64,000 bases of DNA from Anodontia alba (lineage: Eukaryota; Mollusca; Bivalvia; Lucinida; Lucinidae): positions 41,741,668-41,805,667 of the forward strand of contig OZ024825.1 of assembly GCA_964016985.1 (NCBI GenBank), in the 5' to 3' direction. Shown here piece by piece: positions 39,530 to 49,279 of this stretch (its first letter is position 1; every line of letters starts with the position of its first letter). The notes beneath the pieces were generated by a model. That model did no database searches and was not told the DNA's origin. It saw only the letters and a program-made list of their open reading frames with translations. A program made the translations under genes and the position numbers.

Positions 39530-39670
39530 TGGGATTCAAAGCAAAACCATGTTAGCAAAAGAACTGTGTTGCATCCAAACAAAAATGTATAGATCATATA
39601 GAAAAATGACCATTTATGGTCATTTTTCTATATAATCTATACACTTTTGTTTGATACAATACAACAATGA
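39530..39670. repeat. Palindromic repeat, GGTCATTTTTCTATATAATC type
   Basis: Inverted words ACAAAAATGTATAGATCATA and TATAATCTATACACTTTTGT flank AAATGACCATTTATGGTCAT. Two related hairpins lie at 40940-41000 and 41025-41100, so this is a small repeat family bracketing the minisatellite. Confidence 0.6.
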
Positions 39671-39759
39671 GAGTTATCCTCACCTGAAAGGGATGATCAG
39701 ATATGAAAACAATCATTAAATATTAAAGATGAAATGCAGAATTTAAAGTTAAACATAGC

Positions 39760-40830
39760 TGAAAATGACAGAGTATGACCTGACTTTGAGAGGATGAATG
39801 TCAAACTAAGGGATGGGGTATATGCCACTGAAACATCCTCCCTTAGGTTATTGTGGACAAAATATGAAAGCTTTATCTTGCATGCGGAATCCCTTAGGTT
39901 GGTGTGGACTACATCTTACATACTTCAGCAGTCATGTACACTTAGCAAAACTTAAACACAGCTGTAACTGACAAAGTATGACCTGACCTTAATCTAGGCA
40001 GAAGGTCTGAGGAAAGGGCATATGCTATTGAAAGGTCTTACCCTTAGGTAGGTGTGGGCCAAATATTAGAGCAGTATCTTGAATACTTCAGCAGTTACAC
40101 ATGCTTTTTAAAACTTAAACAAAGAACTTGAACATGGGTTTAAGGAAGGGGTGTGTGCTACTGAAAGATCTTACCCTAAGGTAGGTGTGGGCCAAATATC
40201 ACAGCGGTATCTTGAATACTTCAGCAGTTATGTTCACTTTTCAAAACTTAAATACAGAACTTGAACATGGGTTTAAATGACAAAGTATGACCAGACCTTG
40301 ACCTAGGCAGAAGTTCAAACTGAGGAAGGAGTGTGTGCTATTGAAAGGCCATACCCTAAGGTAGGTGTGGGCCAAATATTTTAGAGTGGTATCTTGGATA
40401 CTTCAGCAGCTATGTACACTTTTCAAAACTTAAACCCAGAACTTGAACATGGGTTTAAATGACATGACTTAAATGCAGAACTTGAACATGGGTTCAAATG
40501 AAAAAGTATGACCTGATCTTGATCTAGGCAGAAGGTCAAACTGAGGAAGGGGTGTGTGCTATTGAAAGGTCTTATCCTAAGGTAGGAATGGGCCAAATAT
40601 TAAAGTGGTATCTTGAATACTTCAGCAGTTACCTACACTTTTCAAAACTTAAATGCAGAACTTAAACATGACAAAGTGTGAACTGACCTTGACCTACATG
40701 TGTAACTTGGGGAACGGGGTGTATGCTATTGAAAGGTCTTACCCTAAGGTAGACGTAGGCCAAATATGAAAGCAGTACCTTAAATAATTAAAAATGTATG
40801 CACACTGTGACCTTTGAAAACTTATTAAAA
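39760..40830. repeat. Tandem repeat, unit about 130-220 bp
   Basis: At least five units that each carry CTTACCCTAAGGTAGGTGTG, GGCCAAATAT, TATCTTGAATACTTCAGCAG and AACTTGAACATGGGTTTAAA. Spacing of the CTTCAGCAG word is 134-219 bp, so units have gained or lost parts. Non-coding. Confidence 0.8.
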
Positions 40831-40939
40831 CACTGCGTTAATGCAGTTGCCAACTCAGACCGACGCCGACACCAATGACTGGGTAACAACATAAGCTCTC
40901 CAGGGACATAGTCCCAGTGAGCAAAAAATGTAAGCATGT

Positions 40940-41105
40940 TATATCCAAACAAAAATGTATGAATCATTTATGGTCATTTTTTCTATATAATCTATACATT
41001 TTTGTTTGATATAATACTACAAAAATGTACAGATTGTGTAGAAAATTGACTATTTATGGTCAGTTTTCTATGCAATCTATATGTTTTTGTTTGGATACAA
41101 CACTT
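40940..41105. repeat. Two copies of the ATAATCTATACATTTTTGTT hairpin
   Basis: Each is an inverted repeat with GGTCATTTTT- or GGTCAGTTTTCTA-type arms and CAAACAAAAATGTAT outer words. Same family as 39530-39670. Confidence 0.55.
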
Positions 41106-41178
41106 TTAGGGTCCACCTTTAAACATATATCCAAACCTGTCTCATAATGAACCATCTCATAGAGAGGTTATTCTTAAG

Positions 41179-41442
41179 CATTACGAAAACATGCCTATTC
41201 AAATATATTGAAAATTTTACCACCGAAAAATGAAAATTTTCAGATAAAATTTTTTTGATATTTTTCATATTTCTGCTCAAAACATAGATTGTTGGTACTT
41301 GTTAGAACCGCCTCATCGAGGCCCACAATCTATGTTTTGAGCAGAAATAAGAAAAATAATGTATACCCCTGTAAACCCCAGTTTTACTATATAAAAGTGG
41401 GGTTTAAGGGGGTCAAAATTATATAGGCATGTTTTCGTGATG
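41179..41442 (+). mobile_element. PAL-D MITE
   Basis: Ends CATTACGAAAACATGCCTAT and ATAGGCATGTTTTCGTGATG, a nearly perfect pair. The central hairpin has lost about 20 bases of its right arm. It lies 45 bases downstream of the probable first SGK coding exon (minus strand), in intron 1. Confidence 0.8.
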
Positions 41443-41486
41443 GGTAAATATAATAATCAAATGAAACTACGGTAGTTTTTACTTAC

Positions 41487-41578
41487 ACAGAAACAATCTT
41501 TTTCATTAAACGTAAGAATAGAGACCCTCCATCTCCCATCATTTTTCTCAAAATCCTTTCCTTGAATTTTCTGAACAT
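41487..41578 (-). CDS. Probable first coding exon of the SGK gene
   Basis: A minus-strand ATG at 41578 opens a frame of 30 codons plus two bases, ending at a strong donor GTAAGT. It encodes a basic and hydrophobic N-terminus (MFRKFKERILRKMM, then SLFLRLMKKIVS). The two spare bases plus the one-base start of the exon at 36063-36153 complete a Val codon, so the peptide continues into PDVKTFLSLNNP. A short N-terminus without a PX domain fits SGK1-like isoforms; SGK3 has a PX domain. Residue similarity to known SGK N-termini is weak, so the call rests on phase, position and donor quality. The frame stays open for at least ten codons upstream of the ATG, so the true start could be further upstream. 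Confidence 0.45.
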
Positions 41579-41803
41579 ATATCCGTCTTCAAATAACAAT
41601 ATGTTTATAACTAGTCCGCATGAAAGAAGTCTCAATATTTCTGACTTTCAAAACTTTACAACCTAAGACTGCCATTTTTTCACGGCTAATGATGTATGAT
41701 ATGACATAATTGTTAATGACAAGGTTCAATAGTATTTTAGTAATTTATCTGTCCATGCACTCACGTCTTTATGATATAAAGTGTCGATAGCCTATAATAT
41801 GAT
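41579..41803. other. Region upstream of the probable first SGK exon
   Basis: No clear TATA box or CpG-rich stretch. If 41487-41578 is a first exon, the 5' UTR and promoter or a further 5' exon should lie here or to the right. Confidence 0.35.
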
Positions 41804-41995
41804 CAAAGCTCCAGATAAAGTTTTTTTTCAATCAAAAAGTATGATATTTTTCTTATTTGTCCACAGAAACATGTGTTATGGGTACTCATTAGAAGTGCCT
41901 CGCTGAGGCACTTCTAATGAGTACCCACAACATATGTTTTTATTGACAAATAAGAAAAATAATATGTTGATACCCTCTCTTATCTGATGAAGTCA
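41804..41995. mobile_element. PAL-G MITE with perfect hairpin
   Basis: Hairpin GGGTACTCATTAGAAGTGCC ... GGCACTTCTAATGAGTACCC with apex TCGCTGA, flanked by AAACATGTGTT and AACATATGTTTTT and by TATTTTTCTTATTTGTCC / ACAAATAAGAAAAATAAT. The outer words CTCCAGATAAAG and TCTTATCTGATG pair weakly. Confidence 0.65.
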
Positions 41996-42184
41996 ATATG
42001 TATGCCACTCCCAGTTAGTACTCCCCATGTAAACATTCAAGGACCTCCAGTTGCCATACAAACTGTGAACAGTTTGAACAGTCAAGATTTTGCACTGATA
42101 AACTTCTTCAGATAAAAATTCAACTTTATATATCATAAGGTCACTCACAGTATGTAAACAATTTCTCAGTATTGTTGTTTTTTT

Positions 42185-42373
42185 TTAGCACTCTCCAGAC
42201 AAAATTAGCTGACAACAAGCTGATGTTTTTTTCCATTTTTTTTTTCAGAGGAAAGTATGACTAGACATTTCATCCAGCTTGTCTAAGAAAACAATATGCA
42301 TGAAATGTCAAGCCTTATTTACTGGGAAAAGTTTGAAATATGGTCTGCTATGTTTTAAGTCCAGCAGGTTAAA
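42185..42373 (-). mobile_element. TTAA-3 MITE, diverged
   Basis: TTAGCACTCTCCAGACAAAA at the left and AAGTCCAGCAGGTTAAAG at the right, with ACATTTCATCCAGCTTGTCT and ACAATATGCATGAAATGTCA between. Confidence 0.55.
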
Positions 42374-42449
42374 GTTTAACAACATCAGCTGTGACAAACA
42401 CCCCCACTACTGAGGTAATTACATTAAAAATGACTTTACAATATACATT

Positions 42450-42574
42450 TAAGGGGAAATGATACTCTTTCAAGGGATGCAACTCTGTCAACATTGTTTT
42501 TGCCTCCCTTCTGAAAAGAGGCCTTCTTTAAAAGGAGAGAATTTGAAAGAATTTGCTCCCCTTGGGAGGAAAAT
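42450..42574. repeat. PAL-E fragment
   Basis: GCAACTCTGTCAACATTGTT, TGCCTCCCTTCTGAAAAGAG and GAAAGAATTTGCTCCCCTTG form one arm of the palindrome. Confidence 0.5.
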
Positions 42575-42722
42575 TTCCCAGAAAATTGACTCTTACATTT
42601 CATGCAAAATGTTTCCTGAGGAGATAGTTTGCATGTAAATTGTCAAAGTCTATTTCCTCGGAAAAATAAGAGAAGTATTTCAAAATGTTTTCTGTTGAAA
42701 CTTTTACCCAGTATGCTAAGCA
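42575..42722 (-). mobile_element. TTAA-3 MITE, left-truncated
   Basis: ACATTTCATGCAAAATGTTT / AGTTTGCATGTAAATTGTCA palindrome and right end TTTTACCCAGTATGCTAAGC. The left part is replaced by PAL-E sequence. Confidence 0.55.
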
Positions 42723-43079
42723 AATAAGATTTATACTTATTTCTCATAACTTTTTCAGAGGTCCACTCCGAACAGCTCAGACCCTGAATGCTCCAAAATG
42801 GAGAATCTCCTATAAAAATTTGTCATCTGTTAAATCTGCCCAGAGAGTGGTAAAGGCTAATCAGAGAGTAAACTGCCCAGGGTCTGCATTGGTTTGTATG
42901 TAATAAACATATTTTCTACCTGGAGGCTATGAAGGGCTTGGTTGTATATGTGTACAGCAAAAACCACAGAAAAAAATATAGGCGTAATTTTTATTGTTAA
43001 TAAATCAATATGATTAAAATATCACACCCAACTTATCCAACAGCTTCTTAGATCTTCCATAGCCCTAGTTAAGAGGAAG

Positions 43080-43201
43080 TATCTACATAATATTTTTCTT
43101 ATTACTCAAAAAAAAAAAAAATGTGGGTACTCATTAGAAGTGCCTTGGTGAGGCATTTTTAATGAGTATCACAATGTATGTTTTCAAAAAGAAATAAGTA
43201 T
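43080..43201. repeat. PAL-G hairpin split by TA-1
   Basis: TGTGGGTACTCATTAGAAGT / CATTTTTAATGAGTATCACA hairpin with flank AAAGAAATAAGTATTA. The flank continues after the TA-1 insertion at 43550 as GTTACTTTTCGGCTGAAAAA and CCTTATCTGGAGCTATG. Confidence 0.6.
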
Positions 43202-43549
43202 TACCGTATTCGACCTAATTACCGCACTGTGCACTTAGGTTTTTCAAAATTACTGGGAACACTCATTTATGGTAAAATATGTATCTACCTACTAAGGATA
43301 CACTATAAAAAAGATCAGAAAAAGGACTAATTTGATGATAATTATGTGATTGTTTTCTTTATAAAGGCATATGTTGTGGGCACTCATTTGAATTGCATCG
43401 ACAAGTTGATGCAATTCAAATGAGTACCCACAACATATGCTTTTAAAAAGAAGTAAAGAAAAATTACACTGGCTGTAATCTGAAGACTACGGAATTTCTT
43501 TGACTGTGCGCTTATAGGGGTATGTGCTGTAATAAGATCGAATACGGTA
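43202..43549. mobile_element. TA-1 MITE nested in PAL-G
   Basis: TA duplication; ends CCGTATTCGACCTAATTACC and TAATAAGATCGAATACGG. The central hairpin is TGTGGGCACTCATTTGAATT with apex GCATCGACAAGTTGATGC. Confidence 0.8.
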
Positions 43550-43775
43550 TATAGTTACTTTTCGGCTGAAAAAAGCGCCTTATCTGGAGCTATGTCTTTA
43601 TTTAACATTTATCACTTTCTGGGACAAAAAAGGAAAAAAATTCAGGCTTAACGTTTCATGTAACTGACTTCCAAGAAGACAATCTTGTATGAAATATCAA
43701 GTGTTATTTTCTAGAAAAAATAGGAATAAATTTATGCTTAAATTGTCATCTGCTGCTATTCGAATTCAGCAGGTT

Positions 43776-43972
43776 AAAGGTTAGTTTTTGTATCTTTGGG
43801 CAAATTCAACAGGTGACAAACTGATGATATTTTTTTCTTATTTTCCTCAGGAAATGGGATTTGATATTTCATGCAAATTGTCTCCTGAGGAGACAATTGG
43901 CATGAAATGTCAAATCCTATTTTGGGAAGGAAAATAAGAAAAATGTATATTTTTACCCAGCATGCTATGCTT
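43776..43972 (+). mobile_element. TTAA-3 MITE
   Basis: Perfect inner palindrome ATTTCATGCAAATTGTCTCC / GGAGACAATTGGCATGAAAT with apex TGA, and right end TTTTACCCAGCATGCTATG. Confidence 0.65.
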
Positions 43973-44104
43973 TAGTGTTCTCCAGTTGTCAGGCAAAAAT
44001 GAGCAGAAGAAAAAAAGTCCTAACACTTATTCAAATCATCCCTGTGAATTTGATGTGACTGAAATGTCAAACCCAATTTTCATGAAGAACTGAAAAAAAA
44101 ATGC

Positions 44105-44530
44105 AAAGCATCATATTTACCCTAATTACTGGGACAGACAGCCTGAGTAAACAATGTAGACCAAAATCAGAGCCACAGAATGTGGCCTCTGATTAGGGTT
44201 TACACAGTTTGCTAGAAGTCCTGGGCCCAGCTGTTCAAAGCAGTGTTAGCTTAACAGACTCATTAATGGTCAGAATGTTAACTGTTCTAGTAAGTACGAT
44301 ATCTAATTCACAAGTATTTTTGCTGAAAAAATGTGAGTAGCTTTTGCAAAAGCTACTTACATTTTTCAGCAAAAATATTAATGTATATGCCATATTTAAT
44401 GATCAAAGTTTTAACAAAACCTTAACTAACGACATCGTTAGTTTTGAACAACTGGGCCCAGCAATTTTTATATAAATCAACAGGTAGTAAAATGGACGTT
44501 CAAATTTTAGGATAAATAGAATATGATGAG
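44105..44530. mobile_element. PAL-B MITE interrupted by PAL-C
   Basis: Starts CATATTTACCCTAATTACTG, has apex GCCACAGAATGTGGC, and after the PAL-C insertion resumes with GCAATTTTTATATAAATCAA and AGTAAAATGGACGTTCAAAT. Confidence 0.65.
44223..44459. mobile_element. PAL-C MITE (GGGCCCAG ends)
   Basis: Inverted ends GGGCCCAGCTGTTCAAAG and GTTTTGAACAACTGGGCCC, inner GTTAGCTTAAC / GTTAGTTAAGG words and a central hairpin TGTGAGTAGCTTTTGCAAAA / GCTACTTACATTTTTCAGCA. Copies also at 51982-52226 and 53100-53350. Confidence 0.75.
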
Positions 44531-44612
44531 AAATTTTGTCAGATGATATGAGTGATACCTGCATACACCATGCTAAAGAATTTCAAGGATCCCAGATAGT
44601 TACAAATGATAT

Positions 44613-44812
44613 TTAACACTTTCACCCTGGGTTTATGATATGAATTGACTTTTCCATCTTTGAAGTTCAGCATATACATTTTCACTAAAAGTTTGTCAGC
44701 TAAAAATCAGAGCCAGTGTAGATCCTGGGATGAGAAGGGTCAATATGAACCATCATATTGAGCTGTCTCATCTGGATCTATACTGTTTGCACAAGCATCA
44801 GGCTGAAAGGTA
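44613..44812 (+). mobile_element. TTAA-2-like MITE, diverged
   Basis: Starts TTAACACTTTCACCCTGGG and ends CAGGCTGAAAGGTA. GCCAGTGTAGATCCTGGGAT and CATCTGGATCTATACTGTTT are the hairpin arms. Confidence 0.5.
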
Positions 44813-44815
44813 TAA

Positions 44816-45190
44816 AATAATTTTCCCCAAATACAAATGTCATGTCATTTAAATAAAATTCTCTTTCAAAACTGGAATATTAAAAATATAAAAGTATGTA
44901 TATTTGGGGAATAAAGAGAGAAAAATACTATTTATTTGTTGTTAATTCAAGCTGCCCAGAGATTGCTAAATGAACTGCCATTAAAAATTAGAATTTGATG
45001 TCACAAACAAGCAAAACAAATGTAGAAATGTTTTAAATATTCAAATATTAGCATTATCAATATTTACATTACTATTTATTCAATTATTTAGTTATTCAGA
45101 TAAACCTTATTTTAATCTGTATCTGTTATCAGAACAAGCAAGTCAAAATGAATGTAAATATTAATATTATTACTACATTTATTTATTTAT
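44816..45190. other. AT-rich intergenic or intronic DNA
   Basis: Includes ATTTATT-rich low-complexity sequence near 45165-45190. No gene or element recognised. Confidence 0.45.
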
Positions 45191-45191
45191 T

Positions 45192-45379
45192 TATACCACT
45201 CTCTGGGCTAATTCAGCTGATGACATATTGGTGATATTTTTCTTATTTTTCCCAGAAAACAGGATTTGAAATTTTATGCGACAATTTGCATGAAATGTCA
45301 AATCCTTTTTTCAAGGAAAAAAAGAAAATATTTCAATATGTTGTCTGCTGAAAATTTCACCCAGAGTGCAAAGCATTAA
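45192..45379 (+). mobile_element. TTAA-3 MITE
   Basis: Starts TATACCACTCTCTGGGCTAA and ends TTTCACCCAGAGTGCAAAGC. One inner arm is shortened (ATTTTATGCGACAATTTGCA). Confidence 0.65.
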
Positions 45380-45539
45380 GGTTAGAATCTACATGAACTG
45401 CCATGAAGGGATAAAACTTGGCTATATCACAAACAGCCATAACAAATTCACAATGTCTGCTTCTACTTCTGTTTCTGTCATTTAGCAGCCTCTTTCAACA
45501 TTCTGAAGATTATGCTATAGACATTGTTATTTTTATCAT

Positions 45540-45730
45540 TATTACTAATTACCAATTAAAATTCTGACATTTATTATCAATGTTATTTTTTATCATTGTT
45601 ACTATTATCATCATTATTATTATTATTATTTACAATTCAAATACCAACTATTAGAATTGTTATTATCATTATTATCATGCTTATTAATCATTATTATTTA
45701 TTACCTACATTTATTATTTATCAATAATAA
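45540..45730. repeat. ATT-rich low-complexity tract
   Basis: Degenerate TTATTATCATTATT-type triplet repeats. Confidence 0.8.
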
Positions 45731-45759
45731 CTGTTAAACATTCAATCCTTAAAGCCCTT

Positions 45760-46008
45760 AGCTTTGTAGCAGACAACTTTCTAAAATTGATTTTGTTATT
45801 TTTCAGAGAAAATAAGACTTGACAGTTCATGATGACATTCTAAAACTGATTTTGTTATTTTTCAGAGGAAATAAGACATAACATTTGGTGTGAATTGTCT
45901 GCCAGGCAGACAATTCACATCAAATGTTATGTCTTATTTTCTCTGAAAATTAAAAAACAAAAAAAATTTAAAGCATTGTCTGCTGTGATTAACATTTTAA
46001 GAGTTAAT
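45760..46008. mobile_element. Palindromic MITE, TTAA-3-related
   Basis: Long palindrome CATTTGGTGTGAATTGTCTG / CAGACAATTCACATCAAATG extended by TTATTTTCAGAGAAAATAAG-type arms. A direct duplication of CATTCTAAAACTGATTTTGT lies at its left side. It shares the inner theme of TTAA-3 but has GCAGACAA and AGAGTTAA outer words. Confidence 0.55.
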
Positions 46009-46889
46009 ATCACACTGGAATTTCCTTTCTTTTGTTTTTCTTTACAAATCGCAAGAATAAATCAAAGAAACCGCTACAGTCAAGTACAGTAATTCCATCC
46101 AATCACTCACTGAATAAAACACAGGTATGAACACAATGAGCATGACAACCTCAGATGATGGCGGCCTTTAACCACAGTCATAGTCTGCTCACCTGTCAGA
46201 TACCTAAATATCATGCATCACCCTTCATTAACATTTACAACCTTTAACCTGCCAATTTAAATAAGCATCAGATGACATTTCAAACTATTCACTTTCTTTT
46301 TTCCCTGAAAACAGGGCTTGACATTTAATTCAAATTGTCTTCTTCAGAGACAAATTCAATGAAATGTTCAAGAAAAATAAGAAAAACATCGAGCCTTTGT
46401 AGTCGGTATTGTCATCGACAGCGTAATTATGGTTAAGAATATGTATTGTATCTATTTTTCCTTGAGGGTAAGAAGGAAGGAATAAACTTTATATACTTGT
46501 CATTAGACAAGGGATTGTGGGCATGCTGTTATATAAGTTTTATTGTGTCCCAATGTAAGTAGGTGTGAAAATTGTCTGATGAAGTTATCACGAAAATCTT
46601 GGCACACCAATCACAAACAAGTATCGACCAATAAAATTTCAAGCAAAACAAAATCAACCAATAACTCAAGTAAATAAGGAGACAATTATGTCATATGTCA
46701 ACAGTGAAGGCTTGATCAGCCTGCACGTCTGATCAATCTGATCAGAAACTTCATTGTCTATTGATAAGTTCTACAGTTTTTCAATAACCCAGTCACTCTG
46801 GTGAAGGCCCTGATCAGACTGCAGAGGCACAGATTGATGTTGGCCTTTGTTGTCACATCTGCAATAAGACCCATTTTCTCATGATACAA

Positions 46890-47300
46890 ACTACAGTTGA
46901 CTCTGGTTATCTTACTCTGCTTATCTCGAATGACGAATGACCGCTTAATATCTCGAAGTGAAAAATCTGTTCCCTCTTTTAACATGGAAATCTAACAACA
47001 GGTAACATAATATTGTGGAAAAGAGGAGAAATGCCTGATTACACCCTTTATTCTGGGATCCATGTCTGTTGGTCTGAACATTCTGATTGGTCATTAGTTT
47101 ACAGATTTATGAGTTTGGATTATGACTTGGGTACCATGACCATTACTACTTTTCCACAATATTTTAAATATATGTCTTAATTTCAGGAGTCAAATTACAT
47201 ATTAATTTGTGAAATGTGGTTGTTTGGTTTATTTTTTTCCTTAATTCTGCAAATCTGATATGTGGAGGTATGGATATCTCGAAGTATTTCAGAGAGTCCC
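46890..47300. repeat. Pogo/Tigger-like fragments
   Basis: CTACAGTTGACTCTGGTTAT followed by CTTATCTCGAATGACGAATG and ATATCTCGAAGTG at 46890-46960, and GGATATCTCGAAGTATTTC near 47273. TACAGT(C/T)GA ends with repeated TCTCGAA words resemble pogo/Tigger-type elements. The boundaries are not defined. Confidence 0.4.
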
Positions 47301-47490
47301 TTGGACTTTGAAATAAAAAATGTTGACTGTTATTATAAATTTGGGCCATACCATGCAGAGAAAAACAACAAAAGACCAGATCAGACTGCACTTTCTTTGT
47401 CAGCTCAGGGCCTTTACAGCTGTTAGCCATACCGCAGAATCCCTGCTGTGAATGCCCAGATCAGACTGTACCCATTCACTTGATGATCTG

Positions 47491-47698
47491 GGTCTTGCCA
47501 TGCTGAATAAATTAAGATGCCACACCCATTTCTAATTTTCAGCCAATCAGATTACTTGATCCACTTTTTGATACAAATTCACATACTTCATGACAAACAG
47601 TGCAAATCCAGATGTTGGCTTCTGAAGAAGCCAACTGATCTGGCTCTACACTGTTTGCAAAGACAAGGCATATCCAGGTTCAGCAGGACTAGGGATAA
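47491..47698 (+). mobile_element. TTAA-1 MITE, left end degraded
   Basis: GCCATGCTGAATAAATTAAG at the left without CCCTTG; right end TTCAGCAGGACTAGGG; central palindrome TTGGCTTCTGAAGAAGCCAA with slightly trimmed outer arms. Confidence 0.7.
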
Positions 47699-47719
47699 AG
47701 CCCCAAGCAAAATTTAATT

Positions 47720-47905
47720 TGAAGCAGATGAAGATGATTTTTTTCTTTTTTTACTATTTTTCTTAATCTTGACATTTTATGTGAATCATCTGTTTGATAG
47801 AGGATTCATATGAAATGTCTAGACTTACCTCCTATGAAAAATATTTAAAAAAAAATAATCTGAAAGTGTCATCTGCTGCAGTTCTTATTGGCACTTTAAG
47901 GGTTA
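47720..47905. mobile_element. TTAA-3-related MITE
   Basis: CTTGACATTTTATGTGAATC / GATTCATATGAAATGTCTAG palindrome flanked on the right by CATCTGCTGCAG and CACTTTAAGGGTTAA. Confidence 0.5.
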
Positions 47906-48375
47906 AATACCTTTTTAAAATGGTGTGATCCACATAAAATTGATCCCATCAAATGGTATAACACTGATAAAAATCTTTTGATGTGCAACAATCATGACCA
48001 TGATTGGTCAAAAATCTGTATGATGTTTGTACATATGCCATATTTAACCTCCTGTCCTGTCCTCATCACTAGCACACGTCATTTGATTAGCATTTTATTT
48101 TAAACGAAAATATTTTTGTTCTGACTGACCATATCTTATCAGAAACCATTCGTCTTTTCTGTTTCTGTGTTTTGTTCTCAAATATTTACCCTAAAATTAA
48201 ATTTACGGCCAAAAATTGGTCTAACCTAGGTAATTTCTACAGTAAAGTGATTTTTTTTTTATAATTTATATCTCAGCAAAATATTTTGTACATTTCTTTT
48301 TAATTATTTATGTTTCATGACAATATTATGAAAATTTCAGAAAATTTGAACAAATGGAACTTCTTGAATACCTGC

Positions 48376-48534
48376 CTCCAATTCATTTACCCTACCGATT
48401 TCTGCATTCAGAATAAAACTTTTTGTAGCAGTTACGGCTAAAGGTTTTGCATAGTTAGCAAAATTATTTGTTCTGTGTAAAGCGCTACGAAAAAGAGACT
48501 TGCTAAAAAGATATCTAAAGCAGAGTAAGTACAT
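48376..48534 (-). other. Possible exon with presequence-like N-terminus
   Basis: A minus-strand ATG at 48534 opens MYLLCFRYLFSKSLFRSALH and continues about 53 codons, rich in Arg, Lys, Ser and Ala with no acidic residue in the first 40, to a donor-like GTATTC near 48375. This composition resembles a mitochondrial targeting sequence. The phase does not fit the SGK exon at 36063, so if real it belongs to another gene or isoform. There is no homology support; chance is quite possible. Confidence 0.2.
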
Positions 48535-48537
48535 GTC

Positions 48538-48642
48538 ATTATGAAAACATGCTTATTCAAATATATAGAAAATTTTACCACCAAAGAATGAAAATTTTCA
48601 GATAAAAAATTCTGATATTTTTCATATTTCTGCTCAAAACAC
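48538..48642 (+). mobile_element. PAL-D MITE, left half only
   Basis: Starts CATTATGAAAACATGCTTAT and follows the family to TTTCTGCTCAAAACA, where it breaks exactly at the LINE fragment. Confidence 0.75.
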
Positions 48643-49085
48643 TATTTTGCTCCCAGATGACCTTACGAGGTACTCGATCAAATTCCTTCTCCAGGTCTAC
48701 AAAATCCATGTAGAGTCTCTTGTTGGCAGCTAGATACTTCTCTTGCAGCTGCCTGACAACAAAGATTGCATCTGTTGTGCCTCTGCCTGGGACGAAGCCA
48801 AACTGGGAATCATCGCTTGACACCATCTGTCTGATGAGGCCGTCCACAATTCTTCAGGACTTTCATGACCTGCTCTGTCAGCTTGAGACTGCAGTAGTTG
48901 CCTCTTTCCAATGCATCTCCCCTTCCCTTGTTGAGGCAGACAATGAAACTCTGCTCCCAGATAGAGGATACCTTGCCATCGCGAATGATTGTAGCTGCGA
49001 GGTCACAGATCATGGAGGTGCCTATGTCACCGGAGATAGCCTTCTTAACCATATCAATGGTGATGAAGGCTATGAACAACATTTT
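48643..49085 (-). pseudogene. LINE reverse transcriptase fragment, N-terminal part
   Basis: On the minus strand two overlapping frames give IIRDGKVSSIWEQSFIVCL and, downstream, DDSQFGFVPGRGTTDAIFVV and LYMDFVDLEKEFDRVPRKVI. These are fingers/palm motifs of a non-LTR retrotransposon RT. A frame change between the two parts shows decay. It ends abruptly at RVPRKVIW, where the PAL-D half element begins. The parts of RT that normally follow lie instead at 49280-50215, to the right. Confidence 0.8.
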
Positions 49086-49279
49086 TTTTCTTTTTTATTC
49101 TTTTTTCTGTAGTTTTCCACCTTAAACTCCACTGGTGTAATCCTCAAAGCTGAAGGCATACCAGATTATCAGCAAAAGCAAAAAGCACAACAACATTTTA
49201 CAGAAAATCTCCCTTAAGCTTTTCCTGTGAAAATGAAATAATTTAGATTGAAGAATGGGTTTAACTGAAGTATCTGAAT

